Shown piece after piece: positions 42,098 to 47,908 of a DNA stretch of 47,908 nt. Under the pieces are notes generated by a model that did no database searches, was not told the DNA's origin, and saw only the letters and a list, made by a program, of their open reading frames with translations. The position numbers and the translations under genes were made by a program. Numbering within the stretch: the first letter of the stretch is position 1; each line of letters starts with the position of its first letter. Source of the DNA: Nocardia testacea NBRC 100365 (GTDB lineage Bacteria > Actinomycetota > Actinomycetes > Mycobacteriales > Mycobacteriaceae); the NCBI RefSeq assembly GCF_000308775.1, contig NZ_BAGJ01000114.1, positions 1-47,908 on the forward strand, read 5' to 3'.

Positions 42098-42714
42098 GCC
42101 ATACCCAGATCCATGATGAGGTGTGGCAGCACGGCCACGGGTAGTCCGCGGCCGGTGGTCGGCGCGACCGGATGCGCGGTCCACCAGCGTGCCCGCCCGG
42201 TACGCACCGACACCAGCACCACGACGGCGTCCACCAGGAACAGCGCGGCGAATACGGAGGCCGGTCCCGGGCCCGCGTTGTGCCCGCTTCCGCTGTGGCC
42301 CGACATCGTGAACAGCATCACCACGGCGGCGGCCAGGTGGTACCCGATGGCCGCGGCGCGCTGCCCGGCCCGCGGATAGGCGTCGCGATACCAGCGCACG
42401 AGCCGATCGGCCAGCAGCAGGGCGAACACCAGCGTCATCGCGAGCAGGATTCCGTGCAGGGCATGGGTGTGCACCCGGGTGGGGAACAACACCATCACCA
42501 GCATGACCGCACACATCAGCAGATGCGCGGCATCGGATTCACGATCATCGCCGTGGGCCGTGTCACCGCAGCCCGCGCCACCGCGCGCGGCCGCCCCCGT
42601 CGCGAGCACCGGCGCGGCGAACATCACCCGGGCCAGCACCACCAGCGCCGCCACGACGAACGCCAGCCCCACCAGGGCCCGCACCCCGGCCTGGTCGAGT
42701 ACGAATCCGGCCAT
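42079..42714 (-). CDS. DUF5134 family membrane protein
   Basis: A 211-residue protein with about six membrane segments (roughly 8-36, 62-78, 85-102, 122-138, 155-170 and 192-210). Several His residues lie in or near membrane segments (TRVHTHALHG, FTMSGHSGSGHNAG, LPHLIMDLGM), which is a pattern seen in metal- or copper-handling membrane proteins of this type, though function here is unproven. The ATG at 42714 follows AAAGGCGG. It ends within speD on the opposite strand. Confidence 0.8.
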   Translation of the reverse strand: MAGFVLDQAGVRALVGLAFVVAALVVLARVMFAAPVLATGAAARGGAGCGDTAHGDDRESDAAHLLMCAVMLVMVLFPTRVHTHALHGILLAMTLVFALLLADRLVRWYRDAYPRAGQRAAAIGYHLAAAVVMLFTMSGHSGSGHNAGPGPASVFAALFLVDAVVVLVSVRTGRARWWTAHPVAPTTGRGLPVAVLPHLIMDLGMAYMLLV

Positions 42715-42863
42715 GCCGCACCGCCTTTCGCAAAAGCGCACCTCGTCCATACTCGCACGACCGATCGGCCGCGGGGCGGTCTTCGATTCGCCGGTTCCCA
42801 TCCGCACCGCCGCCGGCCGTCGTGGCGGGCCGGGCCGCGACCCGGCGGGAGGCCGGGTTTCGA

Positions 42864-42869
42864 TAGGCT
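42864..42869 (+). promoter_or_regulatory. -10 element of hrpA
   Basis: TAGGCT lies 10 nt before the ATG at 42880, so the predicted transcript has a leader of only about 3-4 nt or is leaderless. No Shine-Dalgarno sequence is seen. Confidence 0.45.
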
Positions 42870-42879
42870 GGTCGATGCA

Positions 42880-45800
42880 ATGACCAGGACCGCAGTCACG
42901 CGCCGGGAGCTTCGTACCCGGTTGGCTTCCCTCACCCTCCGCGACGAACACCGGCTGCACCGGCAACTGGATCGGTTGCGCGGCGGTGACCTGTCCCGGA
43001 TCGAGTCCGAGATCACGGCGGCCGAGGAACGTATCGCGGCCCGGCGGGCGGCGGTACCGGCGATCACCTATCCCGAGCAGCTGCCGGTCACCGGGCGCCG
43101 CGACGATATCGCCGCCGCCATCGCGGCGCACCAGGTCGTCGTGGTGGCCGGGGAGACCGGCTCGGGCAAGACCACCCAGATCCCGAAGATCTGCCTGGAG
43201 CTGGGCCGGGGTATCCGCGGGGCGATCGGGCACACCCAGCCCCGCCGGCTGGCGGCGCGCACGGTCGCCGAGCGGATCGCCACGGAACTGGGGACCGAAC
43301 TGGGCGACGCGGTCGGCTATACCGTCCGGTTCACCGATCACGCCGCCGAACACACGCTGGTCAAATTGATGACCGACGGTATTCTGCTCGCCGAGATCCA
43401 ACGGGACCGGCTACTGCGCGCCTACGACACGATCATCATCGACGAGGCCCACGAGCGCAGTCTCAATATCGATTTCCTCCTCGGCTACCTGAAGCAGCTG
43501 CTCCCCCGGCGGCCGGATCTCAAGATCGTCATCACCTCGGCCACCATCGACCCGGAACTGTTCGCCCGGCATTTCGCCGACGCCGCCGGCAACCCGGCGC
43601 CGATCGTGGAGGTCTCGGGCCGGTCGTATCCGGTGGAGATCCGGTACCGGCCACTGGTCCTGCCGGCGCCGGCGGAGGAGGACGAGGAAGAAGATCACCG
43701 GCCGGTCGACCGCGACCCGGTCGATGCGATCTGCGCCGCGGTCACCGAACTCTTCGCCGAAGGGGACGGCGATGTGCTGGTGTTCCTGTCCGGTGAACGG
43801 GAGATCCGCGATACCGCCGACGCGCTCGCGGACCTGAAACTCGCCCGGACCGAGATCCTGCCGCTGTACGCCCGGCTGTCCGCGGCCGAACAGCACCGGG
43901 TGTTCGCGCCGCACACCGGCCGACGGGTGGTACTGGCCACCAATGTCGCCGAGACCTCGCTCACCGTGCCCGGTATCCGCTACGTGGTCGACCCCGGCAC
44001 CGCCCGCATCTCCCGCTATTCCATGCGGACGAAGGTGCAGCGACTGCCGATCGAACCGATCTCGCAGGCTTCGGCGCGGCAGCGGTCCGGTCGCTGCGGC
44101 CGCGTCGCCGACGGTATCTGCATCCGCCTGTACTCCGAGGACGATTTCGAATCCCGCCCCGCGTTCACCGATCCGGAGATCCTGCGTACCAACCTCGCCG
44201 CGGTCATCCTGCAGATGACCGCGCTCGGCCTGGGCGAAATGGAACGTTTCCCGTTCGTCGAGGCGCCGGACCAGCGCGCGGTCCGCGACGGCGTCGCCCT
44301 GCTGGAGGAACTGGGCGCCCTCACCCGCGGCGCACCGGCCACACGTCCGGCACAGCCCCGGGAGACAGTCCCGGAACCCGAGGCCGGGGAGGCGGATTCC
44401 GGGGCGCCCGAGGAGACAGCAGCCGGGCGTCGGCGCCGGTCCGAAACGGGCCCCGGCCTCACGCCGACGGGCCGGGAGATGGCGCGTCTACCAGTGGACC
44501 CGCGTATGGGCCGGATGCTCGTCGAAGCCCACCGCAACGGCTGTCTGGCCGAGATGCTGGTGATCGTGTCCGCCCTCTCGATCCAGGACGTCCGCGAACG
44601 GCCGGTCGACCAGCAGCAGGCGGCCGACGCGAAACATGCCCGTTTCACCGTGCCGAACTCGGATTTCCTGGCGTATCTGCGGCTGTGGGAGTACCTCACC
44701 GGTCAGCGACGGGCACTGTCGGCCAATCGTTTCCGGCGGATGTGCCGCGAGGAGTTCCTGCACTATCTGCGGATCCGCGAGTGGCAGGACCTGTACGGCC
44801 AGCTGCGCACCATCACCAAGGGTATGGGCTGGTCGCTGCACGAGCCGGCCGCCGGACCCGGGACGAAGGAGTCCCGCCCCGCACGCTCCGAGAACGCGGC
44901 GCGCCGCGGCCGCGGCGGTGCGAAGCCGGACCGGGAAGCCGCCGAACCGGCGCGCAGCGGCGCCCCGGCCCCCCGGCCGGTCGAGGAGATGACTCCGGAC
45001 ACCGATCCGTGGGACGCGACCGCCATACATCAGGCGCTGCTGTCGGGCATGCTGTCGCATATCGGGGTGCGGGAAGCCGAATCCCGCGAATTCCTCGGCG
45101 CCCGTAACGCCAAGTTCATGATCTTCCCGGGTTCCTCGCTGGCCAAGAAGCCGCCGCGCTGGGTGATGGCCGCGGAACTGGTGGAGACCTCACGACTGTG
45201 GGGCCGGATCGCCGCCCGCGTCGAACCCGAATGGGCCGAACGGCTCGCCGGGGATCTGGTCAAACGCGTGTATTCCGAACCGCACTGGTCGTCCAAACGC
45301 GGCGCCGCCCGGGCCTACGAACGCGTCACCCTCTACGGGGTCCCCCTGGTGACCGGCCGTCCGGTCGACTACGGGCGCATCGACCCCGAGGTCTCGCGGG
45401 AACTGTTCCTGCGGCACGCCCTGGTGCAGGGCGAATGGCAGACCCGACACGAGTTCTTCCACCGCAACCGGGCGCTGCTCGACGATATCGCCGATCTCGA
45501 GCACCGGGCCCGGCGCCGGGACATACTCGTCGACGACGAGGTGCTCTTCGAGTTCTACGACCGCCGGATACCCGCCGATATCGTCTCCGTCCGGCATTTC
45601 GACACCTGGTGGAAGACGGCCCGCCGCCAGGATCCCCACCAACTCGATTTCACGACCGAGACGGTGGTCAACGAGAACGCGAACCGGCTGGACCCCACGG
45701 ACTTCCCGGACGTCTGGCGCCAGGGCGAGTTGTCCTTCCCGCTCACCTACCAATTCGAGCCGGGGCAGGCCGACGACGGTGTGACCGTGCGCATTCCGGT

Positions 45801-47061
45801 GGCGCAGCTGGCCCATGTCCGCGCGGTCGGGTTCGACTGGCTGGTGCCGGGGATGCGCGCGGAACTGGCCGCGGCACTGATCAAGACACTGCCGAAACAG
45901 TTGCGCCGCACGGTCGTGCCCGCGCCGGATTTCGCCGCCGCCGCGCTGCGCGCCCTGACCCCGCGCGCCGAACCGCTGCGGACCGGGCTGGCCCGGGAGC
46001 TGACCCGGCTGGCCGCCACGCCGATCGCTCCCGGCGATATGGACCCGGCCGCGCTACCCGAACATCTCCGGATGACCTTCGCGGCCACCGATACCGACGG
46101 CCGCGTCATCACCACCAGCAAGAGCCTGGCGCAGTTGCGGACCCGACTGGCCGATCAGGTGTCCGCCTCGGTGGCCGCCGCCACGGCGAACGCAGAACGC
46201 GCCCCCGCCACGGTGTGGACCTCGGAATCCCTGGGCACCCTGGACGCCACGGTGCGTCGGGAAGTGGGCGGTCAGACCATCACCGGTTATCCCGCGCTGG
46301 TCCCGGAGGACGGCGGAGTGGCGGTCCGGGTGCTCACCTCGCCCGCCGAGCAGGCCCGCGCCATGCGGGCCGGGACCCGGGCTCTGGTGCTCGAGGCCAT
46401 CCCGACCTCGGTGCGCGCCGTCACCGCGGGGCTGTCCTCCGCGGACCGGCTGGTATTGAGCCAGAACCCGTACGGTTCGATCGACGCGCTGGTCGAGGAC
46501 TGCCGCGCCGCGGCGGCCGACCAGCTCATCGGCGCCGCGGGTGGGCCCGTGCGCGACCCCGCGCAGTTCGAGCGCCTGGTCGCGGCGCTGCGGCCGAAAC
46601 TCAACGATGTGGTGACCCGGATCGTCCGGCTGGTGGTTCCGGTGCTGGCCGCGGCGCACGACGTGTCGACCGCGTTGGCCGGCGTCCGGGAAGCCGATAT
46701 CGCCCAGGACGTCCGGGATCAGCTGGCCGAGTTGCTGTTCGACGGGTTCGTCTCCGAATGGGGCCCGGCCCGCCTGCGGGAACTGCCCCGGTATCTGCGC
46801 GCGGCGCACGCCCGGCTGACGGCCCTGCCCGGATCCGCGGAGCGCGACCGCCGGGCCATGACGGAAGTGGACGCCGCGCTGGCAGCCTACGACCAGTTGC
46901 TGACCCGGTTACCGCAGGCGCGACGGGCTGCACCCGATGTCACCGAGATCTGGTGGATGATCCAGGAGTTGCGGGTGAGCCTGTTCGCCCAGAAGGTGGG
47001 CACCCCGTACCCCGTGTCGGTCAAGCGGATCCAGAAGGCGGTCGCGGCCGTACGCCGCTGA
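42880..47061 (+). CDS. hrpA: ATP-dependent RNA helicase HrpA (DEAH family)
   Basis: A 1393-residue DEAH helicase. An N-terminal helical segment (1-60) precedes motif I GETGSGKTT (91-99), the TQPRRLAART motif (119-128), DEAH (188-191), SAT (220-222) and QRSGRCGR near 405. The winged-helix/HA2/OB region follows, and the C-terminal 550 residues carry the DUF3418 domain. Two low-complexity insertions interrupt it (about 483-527 and 656-706, rich in Pro, Glu, Arg and Ala). The ATG at 42880 is the correct start; the frame stays open for 700 nt upstream through the antisense of the DUF5134 gene. It acts on structured RNA and, in E. coli, on stalled ribosomes. Confidence 0.93.
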   Translation: MTRTAVTRRELRTRLASLTLRDEHRLHRQLDRLRGGDLSRIESEITAAEERIAARRAAVPAITYPEQLPVTGRRDDIAAAIAAHQVVVVAGETGSGKTTQIPKICLELGRGIRGAIGHTQPRRLAARTVAERIATELGTELGDAVGYTVRFTDHAAEHTLVKLMTDGILLAEIQRDRLLRAYDTIIIDEAHERSLNIDFLLGYLKQLLPRRPDLKIVITSATIDPELFARHFADAAGNPAPIVEVSGRSYPVEIRYRPLVLPAPAEEDEEEDHRPVDRDPVDAICAAVTELFAEGDGDVLVFLSGEREIRDTADALADLKLARTEILPLYARLSAAEQHRVFAPHTGRRVVLATNVAETSLTVPGIRYVVDPGTARISRYSMRTKVQRLPIEPISQASARQRSGRCGRVADGICIRLYSEDDFESRPAFTDPEILRTNLAAVILQMTALGLGEMERFPFVEAPDQRAVRDGVALLEELGALTRGAPATRPAQPRETVPEPEAGEADSGAPEETAAGRRRRSETGPGLTPTGREMARLPVDPRMGRMLVEAHRNGCLAEMLVIVSALSIQDVRERPVDQQQAADAKHARFTVPNSDFLAYLRLWEYLTGQRRALSANRFRRMCREEFLHYLRIREWQDLYGQLRTITKGMGWSLHEPAAGPGTKESRPARSENAARRGRGGAKPDREAAEPARSGAPAPRPVEEMTPDTDPWDATAIHQALLSGMLSHIGVREAESREFLGARNAKFMIFPGSSLAKKPPRWVMAAELVETSRLWGRIAARVEPEWAERLAGDLVKRVYSEPHWSSKRGAARAYERVTLYGVPLVTGRPVDYGRIDPEVSRELFLRHALVQGEWQTRHEFFHRNRALLDDIADLEHRARRRDILVDDEVLFEFYDRRIPADIVSVRHFDTWWKTARRQDPHQLDFTTETVVNENANRLDPTDFPDVWRQGELSFPLTYQFEPGQADDGVTVRIPVAQLAHVRAVGFDWLVPGMRAELAAALIKTLPKQLRRTVVPAPDFAAAALRALTPRAEPLRTGLARELTRLAATPIAPGDMDPAALPEHLRMTFAATDTDGRVITTSKSLAQLRTRLADQVSASVAAATANAERAPATVWTSESLGTLDATVRREVGGQTITGYPALVPEDGGVAVRVLTSPAEQARAMRAGTRALVLEAIPTSVRAVTAGLSSADRLVLSQNPYGSIDALVEDCRAAAADQLIGAAGGPVRDPAQFERLVAALRPKLNDVVTRIVRLVVPVLAAAHDVSTALAGVREADIAQDVRDQLAELLFDGFVSEWGPARLRELPRYLRAAHARLTALPGSAERDRRAMTEVDAALAAYDQLLTRLPQARRAAPDVTEIWWMIQELRVSLFAQKVGTPYPVSVKRIQKAVAAVRR

Positions 47062-47071
47062 CTCCGCCCGC

Positions 47072-47539
47072 TCAGTCCCCGGGGCCGACCGCCGCCCGGG
47101 CCTGCCGCATATCCCGGATCTCGCGTTCGAAATCCTCGGCGGAGGTGAACGATCGATAGACCGAGGCGAAACGCAGATACGCCACCTCGTCCAGTTCGCG
47201 TAGCGGCCCGAGAATCGCCAGGCCGACCTCATGGCTCGGCACTTCCGGCGACCCCTTGGCCCGGACCGCGTCCTCCACCTGCTGGGCCAGCAGGTTCAGT
47301 GCGTCGTCGTCGACCTCGCGGCCCTGGCAGGCGCGCCGGACCCCGCGGATCACCTTCTCCCGGCTGAACGGCTCGGTGACCCCGCTGCGTTTGACCACCG
47401 ATAGGATCGCGGTCTCCACCGTGGTGAAACGGCGGCCGCATTCCGGGCAGGAGCGTCTGCGGCGAATCGCGGCGCCCTCGTCGGCCAGTCGCGAGTCGAC
47501 GACCCGGGAGTCGGGGTGTCGGCAGTACGGGCAGTGCAT
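47072..47539 (-). CDS. nrdR: Transcriptional repressor NrdR
   Basis: A 155-residue repressor of ribonucleotide reductase genes. The zinc ribbon uses Cys3, Cys6, Cys31 and Cys34 (MHCPYC and SCPECG). The ATP-cone domain (about 48-138) senses ATP/dATP ([20 protein letters not shown]). The ATG at 47539 starts directly with the ribbon. It is convergent with hrpA, 10 nt apart. No class-typical NrdR box was recognised in its own upstream region, where a hairpin lies. Confidence 0.96.
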   Translation of the reverse strand: MHCPYCRHPDSRVVDSRLADEGAAIRRRRSCPECGRRFTTVETAILSVVKRSGVTEPFSREKVIRGVRRACQGREVDDDALNLLAQQVEDAVRAKGSPEVPSHEVGLAILGPLRELDEVAYLRFASVYRSFTSAEDFEREIRDMRQARAAVGPGD

Positions 47540-47607
47540 CCGGGGTCCTTCGTCGCTGCGAACGCTCGCGGCCGAACCGGCGCCGGTCGCGGGTCCGGCG
47601 AGCGCGG

Positions 47608-47630
47608 GTACCGGGCCGATGCCCGGGTAC
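47608..47630 (-). other. Hairpin in the nrdR 5' region
   Basis: GTACCGGGC (47608-47616) pairs with GCCCGGGTAC (47621-47630) around CGAT with one bulged G. It is 69-92 nt upstream of the nrdR ATG. With a candidate -10 TATCCT (47680-47675 on the minus strand) it would be in a leader of about 130 nt. Confidence 0.35.
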
Positions 47631-47742
47631 GGGTGGGCCGGTCACACGCACCGGCTCGAGTGCATAACACATCGAGGATACCGGTACGGGGTGTGCCGTG
47701 CGCGCGCTCACCCCTGGTCCGGACACACGCGCCGCCGGCACG

Positions 47743-47908
47743 CTATCGGGACCCGGGCGCGCCGCCGGCCGGCGCAGGCACCGCAGCGGCCGGAATTCCG
47801 GGTGCGGCGGGCTCCGGCGCCGGCTCCGGAGCCCGCAGATGGGCCAGCGCGAGGAAGGCGATCACCACGGTCGCGGTGATCACGGCGGTCAGTGCCGTCG
47901 CCGCATAG
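47743..47908 (-). CDS. Membrane protein, C-terminal 54 residues (5' end outside window)
   Basis: The frame enters from the right edge, encodes one membrane segment (LTAVITATVVIAFLALAHL), then a tail made almost only of Ala, Pro, Gly and Glu, and stops with TAG at 47745-47743. Its position between nrdR and presumed lexA matches that of ChiZ (Rv2719c), but the mycobacterial protein carries a LysM domain after the membrane segment and this one ends without it. It is not identified further. Confidence 0.6.
   Translation of the reverse strand, partial: YAATALTAVITATVVIAFLALAHLRAPEPAPEPAAPGIPAAAVPAPAGGAPGSR

Noticed and set aside
42172..42879. N-terminal extension of hrpA by 236 codons
   Set aside because: It runs antisense through DUF5134 and the product is His/Arg-rich; the HrpA family start is at ATG 42880 close to a -10 element.

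Overview
This is GC-rich actinobacterial chromosome. Gene content and protein sequence point to a mycolic-acid-group actinomycete, most likely Nocardia or a close relative. The basis is recalled resemblance of SigA, SigB, IdeR, PpgK, SuhB, dUTPase, Cei and several DUF proteins to their Mycobacterium tuberculosis counterparts, in nearly the M. tuberculosis order Rv2689c to Rv2719c. No tRNA, rRNA, CRISPR array, insertion sequence or prophage was seen.

Layout. 1-4.2 kb: a TrmA-type RNA methyltransferase (cut by the window edge) and a KimA/KUP-like APC-superfamily transporter, divergent from two RCK/TrkA proteins (ceoB, ceoC), which looks like a potassium-uptake locus. 4.2-10.5 kb: an orphan SigD/ShbA-like sigma factor, DUF3159 and OB-fold genes, a hydrolase, dut-DUF3710, DUF3093, DUF4193 and cei. 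10.5-14.1 kb: suhB, polyphosphate glucokinase and the principal sigma factor sigA, closed by a long hairpin. 14.1-18.8 kb: ethanolamine ammonia-lyase eutBC, then a divergent NarL-type two-component system. 18.8-25.1 kb: DUF952 and DUF7455 small proteins, a TetR regulator, a compact SNF2 helicase with a SWIM zinc-finger partner, and a second SF2 helicase. 25.2-30.3 kb: YihY/BrkB membrane protein, DUF3039, DUF3099, a class I methyltransferase and sigB. 30.5-36.4 kb: a protein acyltransferase/acyl-CoA synthetase fusion translationally overlapped with an AcuC-type deacetylase, then ideR-galE. 36.4-47.9 kb: DUF4192, PAC2, a DUF3516 helicase, speD, DUF5134, a very large HrpA helicase, nrdR, and the 3' end of a membrane protein gene.

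Themes. The conserved backbone holds cell-wide regulators (SigA, SigB, IdeR, NrdR) and nucleotide or genome maintenance (dut, NrdR, four SF2 helicases). Accessory modules sit between backbone genes: the extra sigma factor, eutBC with the two-component system, TetR with SNF2/SWIM, and acuC with the acyltransferase. Many genes start at or about 7 nt after a TANNNT -10 motif with no Shine-Dalgarno sequence, the signature of leaderless transcription. The strongest system-level idea is the KimA-like transporter paired with CeoB/CeoC. Others are the acylation/deacylation operon and a perfect 17-bp palindrome over the start codon of the DUF3039 gene. All homology statements are from memory and were not computed.
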